64,000 nt of DNA from contig JANFOG010000002.1 in NCBI GenBank assembly GCA_024336345.1, positions 806,001 to 870,000 of the forward strand, in the 5' to 3' direction. Source of the stretch: Mariannaea sp. PMI_226. Lineage: Eukaryota; Ascomycota; Sordariomycetes; Hypocreales; Nectriaceae. A program made the position numbers and the translations under genes. Positions 25,601-39,025 of this stretch are shown one piece after another (position 1 is the stretch's first letter; each line of letters starts with the position of its first letter). The notes beneath the pieces were generated by a model. The model did no database searches. It was not told where the DNA came from and saw only the letters and a program-made list of their open reading frames with translations.

Positions 25601-26344
25601 TCTCACCATTCGAGGTAAGCTTTGTCAGCAGTCGATATTAAATAAGGACCTTTCGTCATATAAGATGTAGAATGCGAATGTGAATGTGAACATGAACCTT
25701 ACAAGTTACCAAACTCCGGCTACGACCAATTCCTCCGTCTCCGTCGGCGAGTTGTCATATTGGGCACGCCGGCCATCTGGAAGAAAGATTTAGTAGAGCA
25801 GACTAGCCGGGTTCGGTATACTAAGTGTGAGGCCGCCGCTGCCATTGATAGGATCTATTGATATATACATTTGTGGGCAGCCTCCTTTGCCCAGGTATCA
25901 GCGAACTCGATCCTCTTTGTCTGCAAATGCTCATATGTGGGTGTGATCACTGTGACATAAACAGCCAATTGGTGTGCACAAAATTACGCATTGCAAATAT
26001 TCTCGGACTACGGCCCGTAAGCCAATTCTCAGTTGAGTGTGTTATCCCAAGTTGGATCTGGGTAGACAGTTGATGGGATGATATGACCAGACGAGAAGAA
26101 TCAAACAATTAAACAATACACCTGAAGGCGTTATCATAGTGGCCCAGCATACTACCGAAGTTCCATCAATTACAGGTATGTGACAGGGAATTGAGTGGCA
26201 GGTAATACGTATCTAGACACAATGTGAGATGGAGCATCGCCAAGCGACAGAGAATGAGATATCAACAGCACTGATTGGAGGTCGTCGCAGATTATCTTGT
26301 GGTATATAACTACTGTTTACAGCTCGACAGCCAATCAGCCTACA
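22613..26344. other. Gene-free spacer, 3.7 kb
   Basis: The left end is the RTA1-like gene promoter. A stretch near 23040-23150 is GC-rich, with repeated GGACTCG words and a TCCGTACGGA palindrome. The rest shows only short chance frames on both strands, T-runs and single GTACGGAGTAC-type words (25421-25431). I see no supportable gene. Confidence 0.5.
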
Positions 26345-26426
26345 GGCGCGGTGGCAGAGTGGTCTAATGCGTATGACTAGAAATCATATCTCCTCGGAGG
26401 CGTCTGTTCGAATCAGGCCCGCGTCG
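26345..26426 (+). tRNA. tRNA-Ser (anticodon AGA)
   Basis: The 82-nt sequence folds fully as a class II tRNA. The acceptor stem GGCGCGG pairs with CCGCGTC (one G-U), with discriminator G. The D-arm is GCA...TGC. The anticodon stem TATGA/TCATA has loop CTAGAAA, giving anticodon AGA (read as IGA after deamination). The long variable arm CTCC/GGAG is diagnostic of Ser. The T-arm is GTCTG-TTCGAAT-CAGGC. No intron is present. The internal A box (TGGCAGAGTGG) and B box (GTTCGAATC) are intact, so it should be transcribed by RNA polymerase III. Confidence 0.96.
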
Positions 26427-28958
26427 GCATATTGCCTCCTATCTAAGATAGGACATAAACCTGTATTTTTTGGTCATTTTTTATTGTTAAGTTCCTTGAA
26501 TTTTTATACAACTTAATTACGTGCTCCTTTTTTTTTCCTGCCTTACTCAGTCCTACTCCTAATTACACTGTCCCCCCTCCCCCTCGATTCTATATTCAAT
26601 GCAGCCCAACAAATGATTGAGAACATCACATCGAGATAATTTGCCTCATTCGGAATCTCTAGACAGTACAGCACAAGTATCGCAGAGATTTGTGCATCTT
26701 CTCAGCAATCAGTGTATGGACCTAATCCGTTCCCATACACCCCTCGGTCTGTCCTTTCTACACGGAGTAGAAGCACAGGCTTCGTCTTGAAAATCTCCAC
26801 CATCGTATAAGAGGAGAAAACCTCTACCCTCCCCTGGACAATTGATGGATCATTCTCGATCTCGTAAAACTTTGTGGGTTCTCTCCTATTTATAGCTTGG
26901 TTGCTTGGGTGTGGACGCGTTTGGAGCATGTCACGATTCATTGAAGCCTTGGTGGCAGAACAGCCTTACTTGTGCTGGTAGACAGAAGCCTTGCTCGAAA
27001 GCCTTGTGTGTTGGGACTGCGTTACCTAAGATCAATGTGCATTGTTGATTGTTGAATAACCCTAGCAGCTGTGTCGTACTCGGTGTTGTTTATTTTTTTG
27101 CTTGGTCCGGGTTCCTTATGAAGTCCACAGATGTGAAAGGCTGATGGTTGGTGTTTTGGGTTTCGATATCTTGTCCTATACTCTGAAGATCTAGCTCTGA
27201 ACCAACGTCTTTTTCCAACACATTGCAATACCTGTAAACCGGCATAGATAATAATTTTTTTTAAAAAATAAATGAATGAATGAATCCTAGTGATTCATTA
27301 GCAGAGCCCTTGTGCCGTAACCTGATAACTCCCGTTTGACATGGTCATATCCATGCCTTCATGCATTCTAGGGTAGGCATAATTCATGATAACGCTAACA
27401 TGTACTTGGGATTTGTAACGACGACTATATACTCTTGCGAATACTGGTAAACCCTCCCCCCTCCAAAAAAAAGGTTACATTTATAGATAAGCATGTTACA
27501 GTATTGTCGGTAGTCTAGTGCAGTCTGGCCGCTGTTGCGTGTCTTTACTGAGATCCCACTGTATTTACACTCGCACATAGCACAATACGCCAGGAGAGAC
27601 GTCAGTGACAGCACATCATAAAGAGGTTCCTACCAGGAACCTTGTCATCGCAATACATACGGTTTGGGTACTGTACCTATTTCCGCAACCGCGGAATGAA
27701 GACTCGGGGTCAAAGTTCTTTGCACCCAACAACAGATCGGGATACAACGAATCATTGCAACTCCAGGTTCGGAGCCGCCCAGCCCAGACACCCCTGCCAC
27801 TGTACCAAGGCCAACAACCACTCCCACAGGATCGACTACTGCATGTCGTAACTCTTTGAAATAGCCAAGACGGACCCATTGGTACATTATCATGTTGTAG
27901 ATAGATTAAGAAAAGAAAAAAAAAAAAAAAACTAGTTCATCGTACGAGATGCCAGTCATGTCAACTGACAAAGAAACGTGCGTGCTCATCAATATAATAT
28001 GAAAATCAAGCTTCGCCAGTTGCTAGACCGACCGACCAGTCATTAGACTGTAATCTGTACAGACTAATTAATTTTTCATTAATTCGTTGCTAGTTGAACG
28101 ACAATAGAAGATTGAACCCAAGCGCGCCACCGACTGAGTAGACACTACAACTGCTCCCTAAGCGGCATCTTGTCACACCATACCACCCATCCCAGTGACA
28201 CGAGCCCAGGATGTTCGGCCAATCCCAATGTCCCTCCGTCCATGCTACCCCTACTGCCCATTTCGATAGATACCATATGGGCCTTCCTAATCCAGCCATA
28301 GTTGGACAATCAAGCTCATAGGCAGCTCCCCATTCGTCCTAGTGCAGCTGGCCCTGGCTGATTCGCATAGCCAATCAGGAATAGACGGCGCCGCAAAACG
28401 GTAATTTCCTTGAACAGGTTAGGGTCAGGGGTCATATGCACCTAGGCCGGAGAACTCGGACTGGCTTGGATAGTTAATTAATGGGTTCTTGGGAAATTAA
28501 CAACTTCATCACAGGGTCGACGGCGGCGTTTCCAACCCCAGATTTGTCAAGGATTTAGGGTCTTTGGTGCCATATTGTGGCTCAAGCCCCATTTATAGTT
28601 AATTTGCAACCATCAAAAGTTCTGGCACAATGGAATTATTTTTTAAGATGAAGAAAAAAGAATTTGTCATTCACAGTAAGTATATCGTGAGGAATTATAC
28701 TCAAAAAGGAAAAAGCACTCGGGTGTGTTGCGGCCAGGCAACGGAGTCTAACGCCCAAGTCAATCGCTGTCAACCAGGGCTACTCGCTGAATAGCCGCAA
28801 TACGATTGATTAGAAAATTAAGATACACGATGTCGTTGCCATAATATGCTGTGGTATTCAGGAGTCTAGAAACTTTGTACATGCAAACCAGACATTGAAA
28901 TGCTTGTCATAAAAACGGCCTTGCCGGGCCCAACTTATACAGTTGAAGAGAAATTAAT
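26427..28958. other. Gene-free spacer, 2.5 kb
   Basis: After the tRNA terminator I see only short frames. One (27642-27851, +) ends in a Cys/His-rich stretch but has no signal peptide or known pattern. An A-run lies near 27917-27930. The right end is the 3' UTR of the GPI-protein gene on the minus strand. Confidence 0.5.
26466..26471 (+). terminator. T-run, likely Pol III terminator
   Basis: The first run of at least four T after the tRNA-Ser gene lies 40 nt past its 3' end (six T), which suits termination by RNA polymerase III. Confidence 0.6.
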
Positions 28959-29928
28959 TTAAGCAAGGGCGAAGGCAGCAAGAGCAGCAACACCGGCGAA
29001 GAAGGCAGAGCCGGCAACAGCGCTAGCAGCACCGGGCACAGCAGGAGGAGCATAGGGAGGAGGGTTGACGGCAGAAGAGCTGTTGATCTGGTTAGCATCC
29101 TTTGTGTTCGTAAAGAGGGAGAGTAGTTTGTAGAGTGGTTACTTACTTGCCAGTGCCAGAGGGGGTGCTAGCAGGGGGGGGAGCGACACCAGTCTCGCAG
29201 GGGATCTGAACAGTGGAGTACTCAACAGAGGTGTAGACGGTGGTGTAGCTCTTGGTGATAGCGGTGACGCTGGAAGAGGGAACGCACTGCGCGGGAGCAG
29301 AGTAGGGAGGAGCAGGAGCAGAGGTGGCCTCGATGGGGCTGTTGGGAGCAGTGGAAGCGGGAGGCTGTCCGTAGGGAGGAGCAGCAGGGGTGGAGGCAGG
29401 GCCGCTGGGGACGGTGCCGTTACCAGCAGGGAGGGTAGGGTACACAACAGGGTAGGAGGTAGGCTGCTCAGGGGAAGAAGGAGCAGTGCTGCCGCCCTCA
29501 TTGCCGGGGCACCAAGTGGTGTAGCGAGTCTTGGTCTCGGTCCAGACAGCAGTGCTGTGGGCAGGGCAGTTGGTGACGGTAGGAGCACAAGAGGTGACGG
29601 TGTGAACAATGGTGTCATAGATAGTGCTGGTGTAAACAGGGCTGTCGTTGCCAGTGCCGGAGGCGGGAGTGGTGTAGACCTCAGCAGCGGTGCTGGAGGG
29701 AGCAGGGTAACCAGAGCCAGCAGGAGGAGGGAAATCGTAACCAGAGTCAGACTTGGTCACGGAGGGAGCAGGGTAACCAGAGTGGGCGGGGGGAGGGTAA
29801 GCGCCGTTGTTGCCGGTCACGGAGGGAGCAGGGTAACCAGAGTCGGCGGGAGGAGGGTAACCACCATAGGGGGGGACAACGGCGGCCATGGCGCCGGTAG
29901 CCATAAGAGTAGCAGCAGTGAAACGCAT
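28959..29928 (-). CDS. GPI-anchored, Pro/Ser/Thr-rich cell-wall protein
   Basis: Exons complement(28959-29079, 29147-29928) give 300 residues. The intron (67 nt) has GTAAGT, a good branch site (GCTAAC) and CAACAG. Residues 1-15 are a short signal peptide (MRFTAATLMATGAMA). Next come three tandem units built on SGYPAPSVT separated by YPPPA-type blocks. A Cys-containing core follows (TIYDTIVHTVTSCAPTVTNC, later a Trp-Cys-Pro-Gly), of a kind common in fungal wall proteins. The second exon supplies only the GPI signal: small residues (GNSSAVNPP) and a hydrophobic tail ending the protein (SAFFAGVAALAAFALA). The mature protein should sit on the outer plasma membrane or be linked to wall glucan. A TATTAAA box lies about 180 nt upstream. 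Specific function unknown; a ccg-6-like wall protein is one possibility. Confidence 0.78.
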
Positions 29929-32900
29929 TTTGAATGTTTGTGTGTTTAGAACAGAGTGTTGTCAAAGAATGTCTGTAGCTGAAAAGCTGAAAGTACAGTT
30001 GAGAGCTGTGAAAGAATGGACGACCGAGGTCAAAGAGCAGAAGCAAGATTGGCTGTTTGGGCTGAGGAGGAGAGAAAAATCGAAATCGACAGACGGATGT
30101 TGGCCTCACTTTAATACCTATCCATCCACCATGGGGAGGTCTCGAGGGAAATTACGTGACCTCGATCCATCTCCTTGATGGAGCCAGGGGTTCTGTGAAG
30201 GTCAGGATGGGCCATGAGGGGTGCAACCGTGGCAAATGACTTGAACAAGCATCTTGGAAGTTAGGTTGCCCGAACCATGTCAACGGTGGAACCGGCGTGG
30301 ACCCATCCAGCAAGTTTGCTGCTAGGATCAACGCCGCGCTTGGATCGCGAGCCATGGGGTAAGCACGAAATACAGTAAGTATTATGGTACTTTGCTGATA
30401 GTATGGAATGAGGATAGAGACCAAGAGGACCTTTTCATAGAACGATTCTGCCAGTTGCTACGTACGAGGAGAAGGCTGACTGTATCGATGCATGTTGATT
30501 ATGTGGACATGGCGAAAACTACTTCACCATGCGTTTCTTTTCCCCCCACAGGTTCTCTTTCTTTCTTTTCTATTTTTTTCTTCTTATGCGTGCATACCTT
30601 TTTTTTTTTTGGCCGTATTTGTTACAAGTCCAGTGTGAAAGGCTGATGAGAAATTAAGTAATCTGCAGCCTTGAGTTCGCAGATACATGGTAATCCAACG
30701 AACGACTTGCTCGAAGTTGATGCGTTCATGAGACTGGGTAGGTTCGTATAGACAAAAGTGGGTCATTTACTCAAGTGCTGCATCTTTTTGGTATCGTCCC
30801 TCCTCATCTCGGCGAATGTGGCTGGCTTGAAGTTTGCACTGACGATCTGCAAAAGACGCCACCGACTCTGAGTGGTCCAGGAGTTAAGAGGTACTTGACA
30901 GGGTACGCCTATCTGGGTACCTGACGGAGCAGGGAACCGTTTACGACTCATGCCTGGCTCCAGGTGTTTCAAGGTGAAGATGGACCGAGAAAGGATCGCT
31001 GGATGCTGGAGGTGAAAGGGGCGAGGAACTGGGGAGGGATCCGCTCTTTCTCCAGCGGTGCTAATTAATACAGTTACAGTACTCCGTCCCCGTACAGTTC
31101 ATCATAGGTAGGTACCTTAGCTAGAGGCGAGGTAGGTTTTACCGCCCCTGTTGGGCTGGGATGGGTTCCCTCCTGATCTCGGCCATAGCTGTTGCCGCTG
31201 CTGTTACTCTTCTTGGGTAAATATCGCTTCTTGGATAAGATGGCGGGCGCATATTGAACCCTCATAAAACCAACAGTTGATGAAGGGGGTTGAGTATGCA
31301 AAGAACTAGGGTAGGAGATGGCGGCACGGTGCACTTTCCAATTGGGTACTGACGCCAACTAGAGGGTGGTCCTATGCCCTCCTCCCATTTAACGTGCTTC
31401 CATGGCTGTTGATAGGATGGGGAAGGAAAGTTATCGAGATTGTCCAGTGAGACTAATTTTGTGCACAGCGAATTATTGACTATTGACCATCGAGTGCATA
31501 ATTTCCCCTCACTGCGAGAGTCGACTCCTTTACCTCGATTGATTGAGCAACTGCTCCAGCTTTGATTTACACCGACATTCTGCATAATCCCGGCTGATAC
31601 GAGGGGTGGGTGTAGAAGAAGAAGATGATGAGTGAAGAGACTTCGATCGAGCGATCGAGTGAATACCAAAAATATCTCAATCTTCAAATAGACGCGGCCA
31701 TTACCTGTTTGCAGGACCATTGTTGTGACGACATTTGGCTGAGTTGGTGGCCATTTTGGCCATCCATCCCGCCGAACATGTACTGCCTATGCACAATCTG
31801 TACGGTAGCTACTTCACGTGTTTGGAATCCAGTTGCCGATGACGAATGAGAGTGCCCGCTAATGCAGCATAATTTAAAGATGGATGGATTTGTGCGGGCC
31901 TATGAACAAGATTTATTTCATTCATCAAATCAATGCAATGGGTGGGTTCTCCACACCAAAAAAGGAACGGCGTGCCGAGACTGCCACCGACAATGTCCTT
32001 GCGTCAAGCCACCCGTCGACAAGTCTGGAAGCGATGGATTCCACCCCCCCTGTTAACCTCAAGTTAATGCAGGAACCAGATGTGGGTGGGATGGATCATT
32101 CTTCATTGGGGGCGGAGAGGTGACATCCATCCATCTCATCAAAGTCCAAAGCCGGAACCAAGGGGGCGACCAAGTTCCAGAAGGACCCCATGTCACCGAT
32201 GCGTTGCACACACACAAACACACACGTGCCCCTCGCAGGGCGCCAACAAATCCCGCCCCGTTCTCCGACTGAAGAAAGCGAAATGGACCTTTTGGGAGCT
32301 GGCAATTTCTGCTGTTGGAAGTGGATGGATTGGAAGCGTAGACGTACTCAAAAGACCATACAAGACAAACATGTAGACACTACCGCTCATGATCCAACCT
32401 GTCTACAAGATCAGCGCTTAAAAGTGATTAATTGTGACATGCTTTCGTACTCAGTAATTGCAACATTAGCTATCTATGTAACTTCTTGGTTGAAGTAGGT
32501 CTTTTAAATCTGGGCAACAATCGGAAGGCCTGTACTCGGTACAGGCTGGTGGTATGCTTTAGGAGCCGGGCAAGCTTCTCAAACCGCCTAAATTGAGAAC
32601 CGAGATAGTAAGGGCAAAAGGTGTTGGCTCATCTTAATTTTCGGATCTAGCCATTTACCTCGTACACCACCTTCCGAATCAGAACTTGCGTCAAGAGCAA
32701 GGCGGGAGGCCGGTAACCTACTCCGTAGAGATTACATACATAGTAGTATAACAACTTGATGACCATAGATACCTAGTTCCCGACCCTGCCTGGGCTTGGT
32801 AGGGAGTCTCGTAGCGAGGAAGTAACACCGCAATAATTAACGATTGCTAGGGCGTTAATGAACTGAACGAGGCGGTGACTGATGGCCCAACATCCGGTGC

Positions 32901-35663
32901 GGCAGAACTCAGAGAGGATTCGTGGAGCCGGACGTAAAGTGCGGCCAGACGAAAGGTGCCGATAAAGTTAGCAGCCGCTAGAAGAGAAAGGGCCCTCAAG
33001 ATTGCGGTACGTACCTCCCACTCATCCAGCCTCCTATCATCTCACTCCCTGTTTCTCCCCCTTCTTCCACCGCCTTCTACTAATCATTATTCTTCAAGCA
33101 CCGCAATCTGTCCCGCACAATGTATTGTCCTGGTACTCATTTACACATCTCCACTCTTTACACCGTCAAGTCATATTGAGCCTTGATGCTTATGGTCCCC
33201 GAAACACTTCTTGATGAATTGAAACAATTGCAAGGGCCAAGAGAAAAGTACAGCATTGGCGTACTGTGAACAGGCTACCGAGTAAACCATCTCTTTGTCC
33301 GTCTAAGAAGGTAGACTTCAGGATACCAGCCTAGCCCTAGCATTTCACCTGCAGTCTGGGTTTAATTATGGGCTATAGACACCAAATCGTATCTAATAAT
33401 AATTCTGTCTTTGGACCATAAAAGTCAACGAGATATGGCGACGAGTTGGAGTGTACAACGTCGCGATGTGCTGTTACATCTCCACTCCTCGGGGTTGGAT
33501 CAAGGTATTTCTTCTGCTAGTTCGTCTGCCCTGTCGTGTGACAAACAAAGGGGCTTTGATGGAGTCCCACGGATGGAAATTTTCTCATTACCGGTTCGCC
33601 GATGAAGAGTAGCCCAGCACACATGTTGGTTGTGAGTGACTGACCCTCTTCTCCTGACGATCCCTTTGGTCACTAGCCCACATCCAGCATCCACCTATAT
33701 AAAACAACCTCTACCATGCCGTGCCACACGTATCCGAAATCAAGACTCTTATCAAGGAAAATGACGCCAGCAGGGGCTTTAATGTGTCGTCGATAGATGC
33801 GGCCCCTCTACTCCGTACAGTATAAGACACCCCGCAAAAGGAGAAACAGACGAAAAGTGTGACCAGAGCTTGTCTCTGCTATTCTTCGAGACGGGAGACA
33901 GATATGCCAAGGTAAATGAAGGGTGGGGAAATGATTCAAAGAGTTTAATCAGTCAATTGCTTGCAGGTAGTTATATAGCCAGACTTTGGAACTCTTTGGT
34001 CTATCTACACCATCAAATAATCTACATTATGATTACATGTTTCTTGAATGCATGATGCTGAATTGCAACTGCTCCAAGCAAATTTCGATGACGGAGATCC
34101 TCGTCCTACCTGGGTAGTTCGGATACACGGAAGAAAATACTTCTAGCATCCAATACGAGCCCTCCTTTCTCATTCCAATTTTAGAACATCGATCCCATTC
34201 GCGGACAAGCTTTTTCTTTTCTTTTTCCTGTTTATTAGGGGGAAAACATCATCTTGACGATCACAGGTGGTGACTCGTTTTATTAGTTTCTTTGACTCAC
34301 CTGGACACTTCTTCTAGCCCAAGGGTTTCTTACTACATGATACCGAGTCCATCGCGTTGAACCACGTCCCGAGTTAGGATCTGTGCGGCCACGAGTTACT
34401 ATGGCCGGCAAATGGCTATTGCAGAATTACGGTTGTGCCTAAGAGGGAGACTAGTCGTGATATTGGCGCTTGGCAGTTCGTTCGAATGACACTACGGCAA
34501 CCTTGATTTCTTGAAGAGGTAGCTTCCTGGAATATTTATTTCTTCAATCCATGTGGAAGAAACGATATATTTGGGCGAGACTGTGGTGGCACGTTATTGC
34601 CACCTTTCGGGTGGTTCAACGAGCTAGTGGGAGCAGATCATAGGAGCATGTCCTCAAGGCAAGAAAGTTTGTTCCATTTCATGTCTCCAGATGAACTGCT
34701 TATATTTTGGTAGGTAATAATGCTTTCGGTGGTGCTTGCAGCCGTTACTGTGAAACCCAACGATGAGAAGCCGAACTCAAGATCTGCCAACGTTATTGCT
34801 CTAACATGATACATGCAAAGCAATTCTTCAAATATCTATCCTCCCCCCAATATCCATATACTTTTAAAAAGTTTGTATTTCTTATTGCAAAATTTCTACG
34901 CACACATCGATTTTGAATCGTGAAAGCGTGAGCGCCACAAAGGTGGAGATCAGCTGTCTTAATATTCGTATCGAGTTGAGGTCCAATTCAGTAGTAGCTT
35001 ACTATGGTACAAATAAATGGGTGAGAGGACCTACATACATATGCACAGAGATGCATGCAGCTAAGAGGGAAAAAAGCAAAGGGCAGATGTGCAAAAAAAC
35101 CACCAGCCACAACCTCAAGATTTATCAAGCCTCAAGTTCGTCTCCATTTTCAAGCCCCTTTGAGGCTTTCAGCCCCATCTTTGGGGGCTTCTGGACCCGA
35201 GGCAGTGGGTTCAATGTTTGTCCGAAAATCTTCCGCCCATCTCTGTTGCAGCTTGTTATGTGTGTGGTGCTGAGGTGGTGGTTACCCCACATCCACATTG
35301 GCACCGACTTTTAGAAATAGATAGCACGCTTCGATAAAAACGCAGCTTCTTTGTCAAAATATACACCTTGCAAGCTACGTCTCCGCCTCTTTGCTCGGGT
35401 TCTCCTCCTGGCCTCTCCGACTTTTACCCCGTGTCCCGGATCCGCCAGTTGCCGCGACACTGCCTCGAATCCTTTTCCCGATTTTTTTGACTGGCATTTC
35501 GACCTAGGCATGACCCCTCGGTAGCCTTGTCTTCCGCCTCGCCGTCTCCAACTCATAACTATGCTGGATGCAGTAGATCCACGGCTGCCCGGATTATAGC
35601 AGCATCATCTTTGCCTAAATATCATCGTCTCTCTTTCTCCACTCTACCGCCGACTTGCAGACC
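29929..35663. other. Gene-free spacer, 5.7 kb
   Basis: The left end is the promoter of the GPI-protein gene. The right 300-400 bp is the los1 promoter and leader. Between them I find no supportable gene; frames are short and lack domains. TACTCCGTA words occur at 32719 and 33809, and GTAGGTA words near 31108 and 34712. A CACA-rich stretch lies near 32210-32225. Confidence 0.5.
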
Positions 35664-38600
35664 ATGGAGGCTCAGGTAAGTCGTGCATGCCTTGCTGTTG
35701 GGTTGCGCTTTCCATGGGCCATGACGCCTGTCTCGTGCCCCGCCATTCTTTTTTTTGTGACGTTGGCCCGCACCACCTTGATGATGAAAGTCCGCTCTAC
35801 GGCGGGCGATGTCAGGCTTAACCACCACCATGGCGGTACTATTATATGCTAATTCACCATACGGCACTGCCCAGGTCGAGAACGCCGTCGAGATCCTCTC
35901 GAATCCCGCCTCCGACCCGTCCCTCCAGAAGCAAGCCCTAGACTACTTAAACCAACTTCGAACCGATCCACAAGCATGGCAGGCTTGCACGACTCTATTT
36001 GCCCGAACACCGCGAACATCCGAGGTCCTGCGGCTGGTCTGCCTCGAGGTCATTAACTATGCTGTCCACTCGCAGGGGCTGGACCCGGCAAGCCTCAACT
36101 TCCTCAAAGAAACCCTCTTCCAATACTGCCGCCAAACGTACGGTCCCGAGGCCCAGCAAACGGCGGACCCCGCACATCTTCAGAACAAGCTCACACAGAC
36201 ATTGACCTACCTCTTTGTGTTCCTCTACCAGGATGGATGGCAGAGCTTCCTTGACGACTTTATGGAGTTGGCTGGCATTCCTACCAGTATGAACAACGTC
36301 AATGGCGTCCTCTTTTACCTTCGAATCCTCGGCTCCATCCATGACGAAATCGCTGATATGCTCCTTTCACGGCAGAGCAGTGATGTCAAGCGTAACACAG
36401 AACTCAAGGACCAGCTTCGCGCCCAGGATATGACCAAGGTGTCCGAGTCCTGGAAGCAGCTTCTCACGCAGTACAATGGCAACGATACCGTCGTCGAGCT
36501 GGTTCTCAAGGTTCTGGGGAAATGGGTGAGCTGGATGGACATCTCCCTGGTAATCAGTCAGGACATGCTCAATCTTCTACTGCCGGTAGTTGGGCGGGTA
36601 AATAATTCGAGTGGTGAGGATAAGGTTCGTGATACCGCCATCGATACCCTGACCGAGATTTGTGGCAAGAAGATGCGGTCAGGAGACAAGATGGAGATGA
36701 TTGCGTTCCTCAATCTGCAAGAAATTGTCAGTCAGTTAGTTGCTAGCCCTCCCTTGAGCGAGTTCAAGGGATCCCCTCGATACGACACCGATCTGGCAGA
36801 AGCTGTCGCCAAGCTTGTGAATACCGTCATGTCCGACATTGTGCGGGCTCTCGAGGACGCCCATATCAGTGATGATGCCCGGGCCAGGGCCAACCAACAT
36901 CTCAATGGCTTCCTACCCTTCCTCCTCCGTTTCTTCACGGATGAATACGATGAAATATGCTCGACCGTCATTCCAGCCCTGACAGATTTACTCACATTCC
37001 TTCGTAAAGTTGGCCAGCTCCCAGAAGACTATTCCAACATGCTTGCGCCAATTTTAGATGCCATCATCCGCAAGATGCGCTACGACGAGACCACGAACTG
37101 GGGCAACGAAGATGAGCAGACAGATGAAGCCGAGTTCCAGGAACTGCGCCGAAAGCTGCAGAATCTCCAAAAGACCATTGCTGCCATCAACCAGCCCCTG
37201 TACATGGATATGCTGAGCAATCTAGTCGCCACCACTTTCCAGACCCTCGACCAACAGGGCTCCCAAATGGACTGGAGAGACTTAGACCTTGCCCTCTACG
37301 AGATGTACCTCTTTGGCGAGCTTGCCCTACCCAATCAGGGTCTGGGCAGTAAGAACCAGCCCTCCACCCAAGCCTCGGAACGGTTAGTGGTCATGATGCG
37401 CAAGATGGTTGAATCAGGTGAGTGACTACATTTGTGCGGCAAAAGCACAGGGAGAGAAAAAAAGCAAGTGAAAATCAATGTTGAACTCATAACTAATATA
37501 ATGTACAGGTATTGCGTCCTTTTCTCACCCTGCTATCCTGCTTCAGTATATGGAGATTTGTGTGCGGTACTGCATCATCTTTGAGAACAATCAGGAGTAC
37601 ATTCCACAGGTTTTGGAGAATTTCGTCCGACTTGTTCACCACGACCATGTACGCATTAAGACCCGATCGTGGTACCTGTTCCACCGATTCATCAAGCAAC
37701 TGCGCCACTTTGTTGGAAATGTCACCGAGACGGTGATTCAGTCAATTGGGGACCTGCTACCTATCAAGGCCGAGGTCCCAGGGGAGGATGCCGACGACGA
37801 CATGTCCTCGGACGAGTCTGATCATTCTGCAGATGCTCTCTTCAACAGCCAGCTTTACCTTTTCGAGGCCATTGGATGCATCGCGTCGACCCACAATACA
37901 CCTCCCGAGAACCAAGCACTCTATTGCCGCTCAGTTATGGACCCCCTCTTTGCGGATATGGAGGCTCACCTGCCTCGAGCGAAGGCTGGCGATGCCCAGG
38001 CTACCCTTCAGATTCACCACATTGTTCTGGCTTTGGGCACGCTGGCGCATGGATTCTCTGATTGGACCCCTGGGTCAGCCGCCAACAATGCCCATGGCCC
38101 CCCTAACAAGATCGTGTCGGATGAATTCTCCAGGGCTGCAGAAGCCATTTTGATCGCCTTGAACCAATTGAACGCATCCTCCGAGATCCGAACAGCCTGC
38201 CGGTCAGCCTTCTCTAGGCTTCTTGGAGTTCTTGGCTCAGCTGTGCTGCCCCAACTTCCCCAATGGATCGAGGGACTTTTGTCTCAGAGCTCCTCCAAGG
38301 ACGAGATGGCCATGTTTTTAAGATTATTAGACCAAGTGGTGTTCGGTTTCAAGTCAGAAATCTACGAGGTTCTAAACATGTTGTTGACGCCACTGCTTCA
38401 GCGTATCTTTGGCGGACTCACAGAGCCAATTGCGGGAACGGATGATGAAATCCAATTGGCCGAGCTCAGGAGAGAATATCTTTCATTCCTCCAGATCATT
38501 TTGAACAATGGCCTAGAAGGCGTTCTCATTAGTGAGGCTAACCAAGGTTTCTTTGAGCCGATGATCTCCTCCATTGTTGGGCTTGCTAAGACGCTGGAGG

Positions 38601-39025
38601 GCAATATCGGCCCTAGCAGACTGGCCTTCACGCTCATGGCACGAATCTCTGCCATCTGGGGTGGTCCTGATGTGGCAACCATTGCTCAAAACCCGACTGC
38701 ACCGACGGGTGCACCTAACCCCGCCATTCCCGGCTTTGATCAGTTTATGATTGACCGCTTCCACTCTACCTGCTGGGAGGTAATGCGGGACCCCAGCTTT
38801 CGACCTCTCCAGGATGCGCAGACGAAGCAAATCGTAATCGAGATTGCCGGCCTGGAGCAGATCATCTACACCAAGACGGGAGAAGTCTTTATCCAGCAGC
38901 TACAGAACGGGCTGTTTCCCAGCATGGGAATCGACGGCGACGGCTTTTTGCGATCGCTGACCACGTCGACGGACAAGAAGGCTTTTTCGTCGTACCTCTT
39001 GGCTCTCTTGAAGAGCCGACAGTAA
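35664..39025 (+). CDS. los1: tRNA exportin, exportin-T (Los1/XPOT)
   Basis: Importin-beta-type karyopherin that carries mature tRNA from nucleus to cytoplasm with Ran-GTP. Exons 35664-35675, 35875-37417 and 37509-39025 give 1023 residues, the usual length for fungal Los1. The first exon encodes only MEAQ; the 199-nt intron ends after a branch site (GCTAAT near 35848) and CCCAG, and the join gives MEAQVENAVEI, the expected family N-terminus. The rest is a continuous alpha-helical HEAT-repeat protein with the Xpo1-type N-terminal domain at about residues 100-250. Blocks such as GWQSFLDDFMEL, RTRSWYLFHRFIKQLR-like and FLRLLDQVVFGFKSEIYEVL fit exportin-T. A frame open from 35809 reads through the intron and should not be used as the start. 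Confidence in Los1 rather than another karyopherin is high but not tested by alignment. Confidence 0.92.

Noticed and set aside
32719..33818. TACTCCGTA/TACGGAGTA words in several spacers (also 25421)
   Set aside because: The 7-mer core is not above the random expectation of about eight; only three full 9-mers were seen, too few to claim an element.
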